In this document: in pieces, positions 54,146 through 63,471 of the stretch | Layout: each line of letters starts with the position of its first letter | How positions within the stretch are numbered: the stretch's first letter is position 1 | Source: Thioglobus_A sp964344985 | GTDB taxonomy: Bacteria > Pseudomonadota > Gammaproteobacteria > PS1 > Pseudothioglobaceae | Length of the DNA: 64,000 nucleotides | NCBI GenBank assembly: GCA_964344985.1 | Contig: CAYFPI010000005.1 | Span: 20,194 to 84,193 of the forward strand | Direction: 5' to 3' | Program-made: the position numbers and the translations under genes | The notes under the pieces: generated by a model | The model's input: only the letters and a program-made list of their open reading frames with translations | Databases searched by the model: none | What the model was told of the DNA's origin: nothing

Positions 54146-55153
54146 CTAATCCACAATACTAATATCAATGCCCTGCTCTAATAGCTCTGCTTGTCTATCG
54201 CGCAGATAATCGCCAAATCTTGGATAGTCAATATAATGCTTGCCACTCACATACCTCAGTACAGTGTTAAAGTGAAAGCTATAAAGCTTGCCATCAATTT
54301 TTGTAATATTTTTACCCTCATTAAACAGCAAAATTCCAGGGCGATAGTTTAGATCATAATCCTTAACCAATTGCCTTGGTGAAGTAGTACTGCCATCAAA
54401 ATTAATGATCTTTTTATCAGAATATGCATCAAAACGAACAAATAAGTATTTGCTCAACTCTGCTTTCACATCAGCTCGGTTGATCAACTTATGATGAAAA
54501 TCCTCACACTCTGTACAATCCTTATCTTCAAATAAAAGAGCCACAGGTTTGTTATAACTCTTCAGATTGTCTGTATTTTTCAAGCTTGAATGTGCAATAA
54601 ATTCATAGCCAATACTGGAGTTTTGCTGAGATTCTACATAATTAGAAAGTGTTGAATTTTTATACGACTTGTTGGCTACATATTCTAAAACATGTCTAAA
54701 TGCTTGAGGATTTCGATAGCCATTAGTTCTAAAAACTTGCTTGCCATCTTCAGCCAAAAATACAATGGTTGGTGTGTATTTCACGTCAAGAATTTGGCTA
54801 AGCTCTTTTTCTGTTTTACTTTCAGAATCACTCATGGTAATTTCTCTAGCACCTTTAATATTCACAGCAATAACAGAGAATTTTTGCTTGATAAACTCTA
54901 GATTCTCTCCACTTTTAAAGTTTTGCTCAAGCATGGCATCACAATACGGACAACCATCTAAATGAAAATACAACAATATTGTTTTATCTTCATCTAGTGC
55001 ATCTTCAACATCTTCTGATATGTCTAAAAAACTATCTGTAAACCAAGTGGGCATCTCATAATTTACCCCACCAGTTATTACACCCTCTTTTGCAAATGAC
55101 TGACCATAGGCAATAAACAAAGCACTTATACAGATAATTTTAAAAATTCTCAT
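54146..55153 (-). CDS. Periplasmic protein with two thioredoxin-fold domains
   Basis: Signal peptide at residues 1-21 (FKIICISALFIAYGQSFA). First thioredoxin-like domain (about 45-170) has LDGCPYCDAMLEQNF (CPYC) and VKYTPTIVFLAEDGK (cis-Pro). A second domain (about 185-325) has EDKDCTECEDFHHKLI (CTEC) and LNYRPGILLFNEGK. 335 residues. Double-thioredoxin periplasmic proteins of this kind occur in sulfur-oxidising Gammaproteobacteria, where one role proposed is SoxW-like reduction, but no sox genes are nearby. Downstream of the 6S RNA locus on the opposite strand. Confidence 0.82.
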   Translation of the reverse strand: MRIFKIICISALFIAYGQSFAKEGVITGGVNYEMPTWFTDSFLDISEDVEDALDEDKTILLYFHLDGCPYCDAMLEQNFKSGENLEFIKQKFSVIAVNIKGAREITMSDSESKTEKELSQILDVKYTPTIVFLAEDGKQVFRTNGYRNPQAFRHVLEYVANKSYKNSTLSNYVESQQNSSIGYEFIAHSSLKNTDNLKSYNKPVALLFEDKDCTECEDFHHKLINRADVKAELSKYLFVRFDAYSDKKIINFDGSTTSPRQLVKDYDLNYRPGILLFNEGKNITKIDGKLYSFHFNTVLRYVSGKHYIDYPRFGDYLRDRQAELLEQGIDISIVD

Positions 55154-55275
55154 TGTTCTAAATCAAAAATAAATACATTAATTGCCGATATATTACTCTT
55201 GTTATAGATTCAAATATCTCTTTTTTTGTCCAAAATATTGCTCAATTTGTTTTTGATAGGGTGATAATATTAATC

Positions 55276-55466
55276 ATCTGTTGTGTTTGTGATCGCTATG
55301 TCCCCTGAGCCGATAAATAAACAAACCAGGATATGAGATAGCTTACTATTGAGCAAGCCCGCCTTGCACTCCCAGAGTACTCTGGGTAACGCTTGAAGTG
55401 GGAAGCCTACGGTAATCTTCGAACTTCCNNNNNNNNNNAGGTTTTAAGCCACACGGCACAATGGAT
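55276..55466 (+). ncRNA. ssrS: 6S RNA
   Basis: Regulatory RNA that mimics an open promoter and binds sigma-70 RNA polymerase. The 5' half has TGTCCCCTGAGCCGAT (55300-55315), identical in core to E. coli 6S. The ends pair over at least 18 positions with one bulge: ATCTGTTGTGTTTGTG (from 55276) with CACACGGCACAATGGAT (to 55466). GGAAGCCTACGG and AGGTTTTAAGCC fit the 3' half. About 191 bases including ten N (55429-55438). TAATAT at 55265-55270 is a plausible -10. Nearby 5-FCL gene (fau) is the classic partner locus. Confidence 0.87.
55429..55438. other. Assembly gap of ten N inside 6S RNA
   Basis: Left flank ends GAACTTCC, right flank begins AGGTTTTAAG; no overlap of the flanks is evident, so some true bases may be missing. 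Confidence 0.9.
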
Positions 55467-55481
55467 CACTCTAAAAAACTT

Positions 55482-56145
55482 TTACTTTATAGATTTAATC
55501 TTATTGTTGAGTTTTTCTTTATCTACCCCAATTAAATCAACAACAGCATCCATTATCTGGTTAAAGCCACTCATACCTTCAGCAACTTTTTTAGCATCTT
55601 CTGAGAATTTTTTAGCATCATTTGTATCGTGCTCTTTCAGCCACTTTTTAGCTTCACTTTTGCCTTTGTTTAAAAAATCTCTACTAGGTAGATAGCTTTT
55701 AAATAGTTGCTTTTCATCTTTAGCCTGTTCAGGTCCTAGTTTTGACGCAATAAGAACCCACTTTGACATATCGACAATTTGATCATCTAACAACTTGCGC
55801 TTAGCAAGTGCTAGCTCATACACAGCGTCGGCATGCCTTAAATTGGCAGCATATTTAAATGCTTGCATAGAAGTCTCTTTATCGCCCAAACGCTTATACA
55901 TTAAACCCATTTATGGGTATAGACTTCGAGCCATTAACATCCGTTCCAATGCCCTCACCATACATTTTTACCAGTATAGCCATTGCATTTGGATTGTTGT
56001 CCTTTTCAGCCAATTCAGAAAATACATCAAAGGCCGATGCTGCATGACCCTTTTCATATCCTCCAAGAGCTGATAAGAATTTATCCTCAATAGCAGAAGA
56101 CTGCAAAGAGACTAACATTAAAAACACCAATAAAAATCTATTCAT
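55482..56145 (-). pseudogene. Sel1-repeat protein broken by frameshift and probable deletion
   Basis: The 5' part (56145-55894) encodes a signal peptide (MNRFLLVFLMLVSLQSSA) and the start of a Sel1/TPR solenoid, SAFDVFSELAEKDNNPNAMA with VKMYGEGIGTD. The frame is then lost. The rest (55910-55482) continues as MGLMYKRLGDKETSMQAFKYAANLRHADAVYELA, another Sel1 unit, plus a Lys-rich tail. A Sel1 junction such as ...AAEQGDAxAQ- is missing between them, roughly 20 residues, so a deletion with frameshift is likely. Adjacent to the 6S assembly gap, so an assembly fault is possible. Confidence 0.65.
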
Positions 56146-56186
56146 AGTTTCATTCTGCTACTTTTTATCCATATATAATTCTATAT

Positions 56187-56741
56187 ATGGTCAGATTAAG
56201 ACAATCTTTAAGGCAAAAAAGACGTTCTATTAATAGTGCTGAACGCGATCGTTCGGCCAAAAATCTTGCGTATCAAATAAAAAAATTAGCAAATTTTCAA
56301 AATAAGCAAAAAATTGCTATTTTTTTACCAAATGATGGCGAAATTGATCCAAAATTTATAAAAAACTTCCTAAAAAGTAAAGGAATTGGCATATATTTAC
56401 CGGTATTATTCGGCAAAAGTCTTAAATTTGCAAAAATTGGTAAAAATTTTGGAAAAAATCGTTTTGGCATTTTAGAGCCAAAAAACACTCAAATTTTAAG
56501 CGCAAATAAACTAAATATTATCTTTATGCCTTTGGTTGGCTTTGATGAGAATAAAAATCGACTTGGCATGGGTGGTGGATTCTACGACCGAACATTGACC
56601 TTTAAAAAACGCCAACAACACTTTAACAATCCAAGGCTTTATGGCCTAGCATTTGATTGTCAAAAAGTAGAAAAATTAGACGCCCAACCGTGGGATGTGG
56701 CACTTGACGCAGTTATTACGCCTAACTATATCTATCGATAG
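56187..56741 (+). CDS. fau: 5-formyltetrahydrofolate cyclo-ligase
   Basis: ATP-dependent conversion of 5-formyl-THF to 5,10-methenyl-THF. 184 residues: RLRQSLRQKRRSINSAERD at the start, IAIFLPNDGEIDP, and the ATP/folate site LVGFDENKNRLGMGGGFYDR, with C-terminal AFDCQKVEKLDAQPWDVALDAVIT. Very Lys-rich middle with AT-rich codons. In E. coli this gene (ygfA) is co-transcribed with 6S RNA; here the broken Sel1 gene lies between them on the other strand. Confidence 0.93.
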   Translation: MVRLRQSLRQKRRSINSAERDRSAKNLAYQIKKLANFQNKQKIAIFLPNDGEIDPKFIKNFLKSKGIGIYLPVLFGKSLKFAKIGKNFGKNRFGILEPKNTQILSANKLNIIFMPLVGFDENKNRLGMGGGFYDRTLTFKKRQQHFNNPRLYGLAFDCQKVEKLDAQPWDVALDAVITPNYIYR

Positions 56742-56743
56742 AC

Positions 56744-57901
56744 TTAAATTTTGCTACTTCCCAATGCGTGCTTTTGAAAGAAAGACTTTAATACTGGCGT
56801 CTCGTTGATGACATTCATGCCAATACCTCTAAGCCACCTAAGTGGTTCATTATTTTCTTTATAAATCCAGTTAAGTCCTGTCATGGTTTTTGCCATTAAC
56901 TCATTATCCAACCTTCTAGATCTTGCATACTGTCTTAATACAGAATAATCGTTAAAATTTTGAATATTTGCCGATAGTTGCTTTGATAATTCAATAACGT
57001 CTGAAAAACCAAGGTTAACACCTTGGCCAGCAAGTGGATGAATGTTGTGTGCTGCATCGCCAATAAGCACTAAATTCTCTCTTACATATTCTTTAGAACT
57101 GCGCTCAATCAGTGGAAATGCCTGAATATCGCTCACCACCTCAAATTCTCCAAATCGATATTCCACACCCGCTGAGAGTCGATCAGCAAATGTATTTTTA
57201 TCTAACGTCATCAGCTTATCTGCCAAAGCATTTTCTGCCGACCAAACAATAGACGCTTGATTTTCACCCAAAGGCAACAAAGCAATAATGCTGTTTAATA
57301 AGAAACGTTGCCATGTTGTATTATCAAAACCCTTTGGTGATTTAATATTGCATACAATGGCTTTTTGTTGATAGTCATTCTGACTAAATTCAATATTTGA
57401 CAGTTCTCGAATGCGCGATCTAGCGCCATCAGCAGCAATCAATAATTTACAACTTACCCTTCCACCCTTGCCTAAATGAATATCATAACCATTATCAATC
57501 TTATCAAATGCGTCTAATTTATCTGCAATAAAAGTTACTTTAGTGTGGCTTAAAGCCTCAAACAGTGCTGATTGAATTGCATCATTTTCAATAATATGGC
57601 CTAGATGATCTAACGACTCGTCTTGAGCATTAAAATCTAGATTTCCATGAGAGTTTTGATCCCATACTGAAGTGCTAGAAAACGCTTGTTTACGCTTAAT
57701 AAAGTTCCAAGCGCCAATGGTTTTAAGTAGATCTTCTGATTGTGGCGTAATGGCGCTTACTCGCGTATGAAACTCATCTGAAAGTTCAGGGTTAGGATTG
57801 TTTGGCTCAATGATGGCAATCTTTAATCCAATATTAGCCATAGACAAAGCGAATGCCTGGCCAACCATGCCACCACCATTAATAATAATGTCATACTGCA
57901 T
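56744..57901 (-). CDS. UbiH/UbiF/VisC-family FAD monooxygenase
   Basis: Flavin hydroxylase of the ubiquinone pathway. 385 residues: FAD loop DIIINGGGMVGQAFALSMA, AADGARSRIRE and the second FAD motif LIGDAAHNIHPLAGQGVNLGFSDV, which contains the GD...P...G signature of the family. The precise ring position (UbiH, UbiF or UbiI) cannot be set from sequence alone. ATG at 57901 shares one base with the pmbA stop. A UbiC gene is at 15.3 kb. Confidence 0.87.
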   Translation of the reverse strand: MQYDIIINGGGMVGQAFALSMANIGLKIAIIEPNNPNPELSDEFHTRVSAITPQSEDLLKTIGAWNFIKRKQAFSSTSVWDQNSHGNLDFNAQDESLDHLGHIIENDAIQSALFEALSHTKVTFIADKLDAFDKIDNGYDIHLGKGGRVSCKLLIAADGARSRIRELSNIEFSQNDYQQKAIVCNIKSPKGFDNTTWQRFLLNSIIALLPLGENQASIVWSAENALADKLMTLDKNTFADRLSAGVEYRFGEFEVVSDIQAFPLIERSSKEYVRENLVLIGDAAHNIHPLAGQGVNLGFSDVIELSKQLSANIQNFNDYSVLRQYARSRRLDNELMAKTMTGLNWIYKENNEPLRWLRGIGMNVINETPVLKSFFQKHALGSSKI

Positions 57902-59214
57902 CAATGTTCTCCTGCAATGGTCATTTGATTAATCAATACCGATCCTACTTTAATGTTATTGCGATAATCTATATCCGAACCAATACGCTCAATACCTAAC
58001 AACATATCCTTAAGATTGCCAGCGATAGTAATACCTGAAACCGGATATTGAATAACACCATTTTCTACCCAAAACCCGGTCGCACCACGAGAATAATCGC
58101 CCGTTGTGGCATTTACCCCTTGACCCATGAGTTCGGTAATTAGCACGCCTTTATCCATATCTTTAATCATATCATCAAGTCCACCATCAAACTGATGCTC
58201 GACAATTAAATTATTAACACCGCCAGCATTGGCCGTTGTCTGAAGTTTGAGTTGATTAGCAGAATATTGGCTTAATACATAACTTTTTACATGCCCATCT
58301 TGTACAAAATATTGCTTTCTTTTTAATACGCCATCCCTGTCAAACGCTTTAGCACCAATGGTTTTTTTAACCAGTGGATTTTCTAACAAGTGAATACCTT
58401 TTGGTAATACCAGTTGATCAATACTGTTTAATAAAAATGTAGATTTTTTATACTGACGCGTACCACCCAATGCGCCTATTAGTTGTGCAAATAATCCGCT
58501 AGATAGTTTTGGCGAGAAAATTACTGGACACTTTTGTGATGGTAATGATTTTGCACCTAGCTTTTCGCTGGCTAATTTAGCAACTTTTTTTCCCACTGAT
58601 TCAGGACTTTCCAAATCATTTGCATCAAGCGCAGCTGTGTATTCATAAGCTGTTTGCATGTCTTTGTCTTGCTTAGCAATAACCGAACAATTAAGCGAAT
58701 GCTTGGCGCCTTTTTGCACACTCATCATGTCATTAGAATTGGCATAAAGGCCAATACCCTGAAAGCTAGAAACTTCTGCGCCATCAGAGTTATCAATATT
58801 CTCCATTGCCATTGCAGTTGCTTCACAACGCATTGCTAAATCAATGCTATGACTGGGATCTAATTCCCACGGATGGTACATATCTAAATCAGGCACATTA
58901 AAAGCCATCAACTCTTTTGGCGCCAAACCATTAAAAGGATCTTCTTGGGTGTACTTGGCAATTAAACAAGCTGATTCAATGGTTTTTTCAATGCCTTCTT
59001 TGCTAAGATCTACACTAGAGGCATGGCCTTTTTTATTGCCAAAATACACATTAATATCAAAACTTTTATCTAAATGATGTTCTAAAGTTTCTACCCTCCC
59101 CAGTCTGATCGCTGTAGAGACGCCAGAGCTATCACTCAAAGAAATTTCATAATCATCGACTTGATGCTTTTTTAATAGGTCAATGGCTAATTGAGCTGTA
59201 CTTTCTATTGTCAT
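57901..59214 (-). CDS. pmbA: Metalloprotease PmbA/TldE
   Basis: TldE subunit of the TldD/TldE protease that matures peptides such as microcins and affects CcdA turnover. 437 residues: DYEISLSDSSGVSTAIRLGRVE at the N terminus, CPVIFSPKLSSGLFAQLIGALGG, and the C-terminal VENGVIQYPVSGITIAGNLKDML typical of TldE; the zinc HExxxH motif is absent, as expected for TldE rather than TldD. Partner tldD is not in the window. Followed by ubiH-like gene. Confidence 0.93.
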   Translation of the reverse strand: MTIESTAQLAIDLLKKHQVDDYEISLSDSSGVSTAIRLGRVETLEHHLDKSFDINVYFGNKKGHASSVDLSKEGIEKTIESACLIAKYTQEDPFNGLAPKELMAFNVPDLDMYHPWELDPSHSIDLAMRCEATAMAMENIDNSDGAEVSSFQGIGLYANSNDMMSVQKGAKHSLNCSVIAKQDKDMQTAYEYTAALDANDLESPESVGKKVAKLASEKLGAKSLPSQKCPVIFSPKLSSGLFAQLIGALGGTRQYKKSTFLLNSIDQLVLPKGIHLLENPLVKKTIGAKAFDRDGVLKRKQYFVQDGHVKSYVLSQYSANQLKLQTTANAGGVNNLIVEHQFDGGLDDMIKDMDKGVLITELMGQGVNATTGDYSRGATGFWVENGVIQYPVSGITIAGNLKDMLLGIERIGSDIDYRNNIKVGSVLINQMTIAGEH

Positions 59215-59220
59215 AATTAA

Positions 59221-60042
59221 CTAAGTTAAATAATCAAAATCGGTTGGCTGGGGAAAGCGAATGATATAGCTATCTACATCTCTTGGGGTGTCTTTGTATT
59301 GTGTTGGTATTGAATCCAGTTGAGATTTGCTTGTTTGACCATGATTATGTTTGGCGTCATTTAGTATAGAGTTAATAGGCATCCATAATGCCGCAACGCC
59401 TAAAATAATAATCAACAAGCTAGATAATTTTCTCACCATAGGTTTTTGAATAAGGTGTGTTAATTTAGCCGATAGTCCTGCCATTAACAATAAGCTTGGC
59501 AGTGTTCCCAGTCCAAATGCCAGCATAATCAAACCGCCTTGCGTTGCTGAGCCTGAAAGCATGGCAAAACTAAGCGCACCATATACCAGGCCACAAGGAA
59601 TACCACCCCATAACAGACCTGTAAAAAATGCACTTTTTAGGTCCTTAATGGGTAAAAATCGCTGAGTTAAGGGTTGTAAAACAACCCAAAGTTTAGCGCC
59701 TATTTTTTCCAATATTTGAATGCCTGAAGACCAATTGCCGATATATAAACCCACCATAATCATCAGTACACCTGAAAATATTCTTAGCACTTTGTCAAAC
59801 ACACTCATTTGCAGTGTTTGGGATAATAGTGTACCAATCAAGCCAAATACTACACCCATAAGAATATAGCTTAATATTCGACCAATATTGTAATTAAGAT
59901 GAAATAGCGATGTTCTTGCTGGATTGTTTTTTACTTTAGGATCTAGACTTGCACTTAACATGCCAACCACGCCACCGCACATACCTAGGCAGTGAACACC
60001 GCCTAACAAACCCATTAAAAATACACTGATTAAAATATCCAC
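59221..60042 (-). CDS. TauE/SafE-like membrane protein (COG2836)
   Basis: Six to seven membrane helices over 273 residues. GLLGGVHCLGMCGGVVG at the N terminus is the signature of the COG2836 branch, whose Cys pair (CLGMC) may bind metal; FTGLLWGGIPCGLVYGAL is the matching second half. These proteins often sit near cytochrome cbb3 oxidase or copper-handling genes, suggesting metal delivery, though the superfamily also includes sulfite exporters. No ccoNOP is nearby. ATG shares one base with the corC-like stop. Confidence 0.85.
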   Translation of the reverse strand: MDILISVFLMGLLGGVHCLGMCGGVVGMLSASLDPKVKNNPARTSLFHLNYNIGRILSYILMGVVFGLIGTLLSQTLQMSVFDKVLRIFSGVLMIMVGLYIGNWSSGIQILEKIGAKLWVVLQPLTQRFLPIKDLKSAFFTGLLWGGIPCGLVYGALSFAMLSGSATQGGLIMLAFGLGTLPSLLLMAGLSAKLTHLIQKPMVRKLSSLLIIILGVAALWMPINSILNDAKHNHGQTSKSQLDSIPTQYKDTPRDVDSYIIRFPQPTDFDYLT

Positions 60043-60887
60043 TAATCTTGTCCAGCCTCTAAGCGTTCAACTTCAAGCAAGTGGATGCGTCGTGAATCTG
60101 TTTTTAACACTTTAAATTTAAAGCCTTGCAAGCTAATTTCGTCCATTTGCTCTGGTAAGCGAGTAAATCCAGAAATCACCATACCTGCTACTGTATCAAC
60201 ATCTTCGGCGTTTAATTTAACCTCAAAAAACTCTTCAAAATCTTCAATTGGTGTATTGGCTTTTAGTAAGTATCTGCCTTCGCCAAAATCAATAATGCCA
60301 TCCTCTTCCAAATCATGCTCGTCTTCAATTTCGCCAACAATTTGCTCTAGAACATCTTCTAATGTAACCAGTCCAGCAACTTCTCCATACTCATCCATAA
60401 CAATGGCCATGTGTGATTTTTTGCTTTGAAAATCCCTTAGTAGTGCACCTAATGTTTTACTCTCTGGCACTAGAATTGCACTGCGCAAATATTCCTTATA
60501 ATTAAAATCTGAACGTCTATCACCTGCTAAATAACCCAGTAGATCTTTCGCAAGAATAATGCCTTGTATCTTATTATTACTCGAATTAATAATTGGAAAA
60601 CGCGAGTGTGCTGATTTGATCATTATGTCAAGCAATGCCTTGGTTGGCGCATCATGCTCAATCATAATCATTTTGGATTTTGGCACCATGATATCACGCA
60701 CTTCCATATTCTCAAGTTGCATAGTGCCTTCAATAATCAAACGTGAGTGCGAGTCAATAACATGACTTTCTTCAGACTCTTTTAACGCTTGTAGAAGTTC
60801 GTCGTTATTTTTTATGGGTGAGTGAAAAAACTGCTTATTTAATCTTTGAAAAAAAGATTGTGTCGACGGAGGTTGATCTTTGTTCAT
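60042..60887 (-). CDS. CorC/HlyC-family CBS-domain protein
   Basis: 281-residue cytoplasmic protein with two CBS domains at about 65-190 (VRDIMVPKSKMIMIE, GIILAKDLLGYL, MAIVMDEYGEVAGLVTLEDVLEQIVGEIEDEHD) and a CorC_HlyC transporter-associated domain to about 275. Homologous to E. coli YbeX/CorC, linked to magnesium or cobalt efflux and to ribosome maturation. The usual neighbours ybeY and lnt are missing; here it pairs with the TauE/SafE-like gene. Confidence 0.9.
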   Translation of the reverse strand: MNKDQPPSTQSFFQRLNKQFFHSPIKNNDELLQALKESEESHVIDSHSRLIIEGTMQLENMEVRDIMVPKSKMIMIEHDAPTKALLDIMIKSAHSRFPIINSSNNKIQGIILAKDLLGYLAGDRRSDFNYKEYLRSAILVPESKTLGALLRDFQSKKSHMAIVMDEYGEVAGLVTLEDVLEQIVGEIEDEHDLEEDGIIDFGEGRYLLKANTPIEDFEEFFEVKLNAEDVDTVAGMVISGFTRLPEQMDEISLQGFKFKVLKTDSRRIHLLEVERLEAGQD

Positions 60888-60925
60888 ATGAAGTCGTTAA
60901 ATTTAAAGCTATATTTTACCAATAA

Positions 60926-61222
60926 TTAGGATTTTTTACCACTTCGCATTTTTTTGCCTGCTGCAGCCCTTTCTTTACGCACTTTTTTTGGATCGGCAAT
61001 CAGAGGCCTGTAAATCTCTACCCTGTCTTTTTCACGCAAGATAGTGTCAAGTTTTGCGAATTTACCATAAATTCCCGTCTTATCTTTGCTAAGATCAATT
61101 TGAGGGTGTTTATCCAAAATACCTGATATTTCAATGGCTTGCTTTAATGTTGCACCCTCATCCACCTTAAGACTTAATATGGTTTGCTTATCCCTAAGAG
61201 CGTAAGCGACTTCAATATTCAT
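60926..61222 (-). CDS. rnfH: RnfH family protein
   Basis: Small ubiquitin-fold protein (UPF0125) of the RatB/RnfH group; role uncertain and not a proven Rnf subunit. 98 residues: MNIEVAYALRDKQTILSLKV, GATLKQAIEISGI, GIYGKFAKLDTILREKDRVEIYRPL and ADPKKVRKERAAAGKKMR. ATG at 61222 overlaps the hisA stop (ATGA). RatA (yfjG), its usual partner beside smpB, is absent. Basic C-terminal tail. Confidence 0.88.
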   Translation of the reverse strand: MNIEVAYALRDKQTILSLKVDEGATLKQAIEISGILDKHPQIDLSKDKTGIYGKFAKLDTILREKDRVEIYRPLIADPKKVRKERAAAGKKMRSGKKS

Positions 61223-61956
61223 AAGCTGTGTTGGTCGCACAGCTCTTGAGCTTTAGCAAAATCAAGCGTACCTTCATAAATAGCACGCCCTGTAATCGCA
61301 CCCATAATGCCGTGGTGAGATTCAACCAATAAGTTAGAAATATCATCCATATTGGTAATACCGCCTGAAGCAATAATTGGAATTGAAGTTTTCTTGGCTA
61401 AATCAGCCGTTGCTTCAACATTTACACCTTGCATCATGCCGTCACGTGCAATATCAGTATAAACAATTGAACTCACACCATCTTGTTCGAATTTTTTGGA
61501 TAAATCAACCACATGAAGATCAGTTTGCTTGGCCCAGCCTTCTGTGGCAACTAAACCATTATTAGCATCCAAGCCAACAATCACTTTGCCAGGAAACTCA
61601 CGACACAACTCAGATACAAACTCCGGATGGGTAACCGCCATGGTGCCAATAATTAAATAACTAATACCAGCTTCAATATAAGCATTGGCGATATTCATAT
61701 TGCGAATACCACCGCCAATTTGTACAGGCAAATCTGGAAAAGCTTTAGTGATTTCAGTAACACTGGTAGCGTTGATAGGTTTGCCTTCAAAAGCACCATT
61801 AAGATCAACTAAGTGTAGGCGCTTTGCACCCTGCTCTACCCATTGAGCTGCCATCTCAGCTGGATTGTCTGAAAATACTGTTGTATCATCCATCAGGCCT
61901 TGTCTAAGGCGTACACACTGTCCATCTTTTAAATCAATTGCTGGAATAATTATCAT
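61219..61956 (-). CDS. hisA: ProFAR isomerase
   Basis: Isomerises ProFAR to PRFAR in histidine synthesis; its product goes to HisF/HisH. 245 residues, TIM barrel made of two half-barrels: IIPAIDLKDGQCVRLRQG with the catalytic Asp, QIGGGIRN, IIGTMAVT, VGLDANNG, YTDIARDGMMQGVN with the second catalytic Asp, and ASGGITN. Isolated from hisC-hisB-hisH, it heads a hisA-rnfH pair after comM. Confidence 0.95.
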   Translation of the reverse strand: MIIIPAIDLKDGQCVRLRQGLMDDTTVFSDNPAEMAAQWVEQGAKRLHLVDLNGAFEGKPINATSVTEITKAFPDLPVQIGGGIRNMNIANAYIEAGISYLIIGTMAVTHPEFVSELCREFPGKVIVGLDANNGLVATEGWAKQTDLHVVDLSKKFEQDGVSSIVYTDIARDGMMQGVNVEATADLAKKTSIPIIASGGITNMDDISNLLVESHHGIMGAITGRAIYEGTLDFAKAQELCDQHSL

Positions 61957-61965
61957 AGTTGTCTC

Positions 61966-63471
61966 TCAATTATTATCTCGACGATATCCAATTGCTTCAA
62001 TCAAATGCTGTTTTTCAACATTGGTACTACCTTCTAAATCTGCAATGGTTCTCGCCACTTTTAAAATACGGTGATAAGCCCTTGCTGATAAGTGTAATTT
62101 ATCAATAACACTCTCTAGTAATTGCCTATTGTCTACATCCAGGCGAACTAAATTTTCAACTTCAGTCGACTCCAGTCGATCGTTTAGCTTGCCTTGTCTT
62201 TCTAGCTGAGTATTATAGGCGTTGAGCACACGAAGACGTATACTTTCGCTATTTTCAATCTCTTCATTTGATTGACTCAACAAAGCAGACTTGGGTAGTG
62301 GTGGCACGCTAAGCACCATGTCAATTCTATCTAACAAAGGCCCTGATATTTTTCCGCGATATTTATCTATTTGATCTTCAGTGCAATGACATTTAGAAGT
62401 GCCATCTCCATAGTATCCACAAGGACATGGGTTCATGGCAGCAATGAGTTGAAAATTAGCTGGGAAAGTTGTTTGCTGTGCAGCGCGTGACAGATGAATT
62501 TCACCATTTTCTAAAGGCTGTCTTAAAGTTTCTAGTACTTGTCTTGGAAACTCTGGAAATTCATCTAAAAACAACACGCCTTCATGAGCCAGTGAGATTT
62601 CACCTGGTTTTGGCGTTGATCCGCCACCAACCAAAGCAACTGCAGAAGAGGAATGATGCGGAGATCGAAAAGCCCTAATGCGCAACTGTTTCAATGGCAA
62701 AGGCTTATTAGCAACCGAATAAATAGAAGCTTTTTCCAGTGCCTTATCAAGCTCTAAAGGTGGCATGATAGAAGGCAGTCTTTCACTCAACATGGTTTTT
62801 CCAGATCCCGGTGGACCTATTAACAGCAAATTATGCCCACCACTGGCTGCGATTTCCATGGCTCTTTTTGCATGGTGCTGGCCTTTTACTTGGGAAAAAT
62901 CTTTATCGTATACTGCTTGAGACTCAACCACAGGCTTTGTTGTCTCAATATTTCCAATGCCACTAACAAATTCACAAACCTGCAACAAATGCTGAGCTGG
63001 ATAAGTCTTAGTTTGATCAGCTAAAGCGCTTTGATCGATATCATCGCTAGGTATAACAACACGACTGCCAGCCTTTCCCGCTTCAATAATAGCAGGCAAT
63101 AACCCTTCTGTAGAACGCAAAACACCATCCAAGCCCAATTCGCCATAAAATTCAAAACCATCAATATTAATTCCAGGTTTGATTTGTTTAGAAGCTAGCA
63201 AAACACCTAATGCTATCGGTAAATCATATCGTCCGCCACTTTTTGGCAAATTAGCAGGGGCTAGGCTAACGGTAATACGCCCTTTTGGAAACTTAAACTT
63301 GGAGTTCATTAGGGCGCTTCTAACTCGATCTTTACTTTCTTTGACAGCACCTTCTGGCAAACCAACAATTGAAAAACTTGGCAGACCGCCTGAGATGTGA
63401 ACTTCAATAATAACCAAAGGCGCTTCAAGCCCGGTTGACGCTCGAGTAAAAACTTTGGCTAATTGACTCAT
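61966..63471 (-). CDS. comM: YifB/ComM Mg-chelatase-like ATPase
   Basis: AAA+ helicase linked to branch migration in natural transformation. Start MSQLAKVFTRASTGLEAPL at 63471; an upstream in-frame extension is not conserved. 501 residues: N-terminal S5-like domain with GLPEGAVKESKDRVRSAL and GGRYDLPIALGVL, Walker A IGPPGSGKTMLSERL, GEISLAHEGVLFLDEF, and the zinc-like CPCGYYGDGTSKCHC. ComM supports but does not prove competence; no other com gene is in the window. ATGA overlap with tsaD. Confidence 0.94.
   Translation of the reverse strand: MSQLAKVFTRASTGLEAPLVIIEVHISGGLPSFSIVGLPEGAVKESKDRVRSALMNSKFKFPKGRITVSLAPANLPKSGGRYDLPIALGVLLASKQIKPGINIDGFEFYGELGLDGVLRSTEGLLPAIIEAGKAGSRVVIPSDDIDQSALADQTKTYPAQHLLQVCEFVSGIGNIETTKPVVESQAVYDKDFSQVKGQHHAKRAMEIAASGGHNLLLIGPPGSGKTMLSERLPSIMPPLELDKALEKASIYSVANKPLPLKQLRIRAFRSPHHSSSAVALVGGGSTPKPGEISLAHEGVLFLDEFPEFPRQVLETLRQPLENGEIHLSRAAQQTTFPANFQLIAAMNPCPCGYYGDGTSKCHCTEDQIDKYRGKISGPLLDRIDMVLSVPPLPKSALLSQSNEEIENSESIRLRVLNAYNTQLERQGKLNDRLESTEVENLVRLDVDNRQLLESVIDKLHLSARAYHRILKVARTIADLEGSTNVEKQHLIEAIGYRRDNN

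Noticed and set aside
55393..55695. Plus-strand frame over the 6S RNA 3' half
   Set aside because: It crosses the N gap and overlaps the 6S RNA and the opposite-strand Sel1 gene; composition is not coding-like.
59221..60042. A sulfite exporter of a sulfur-oxidation pathway
   Set aside because: The CLGMC signature points to the COG2836 branch, tied more to metal and oxidase maturation; no sulfur genes adjoin it.
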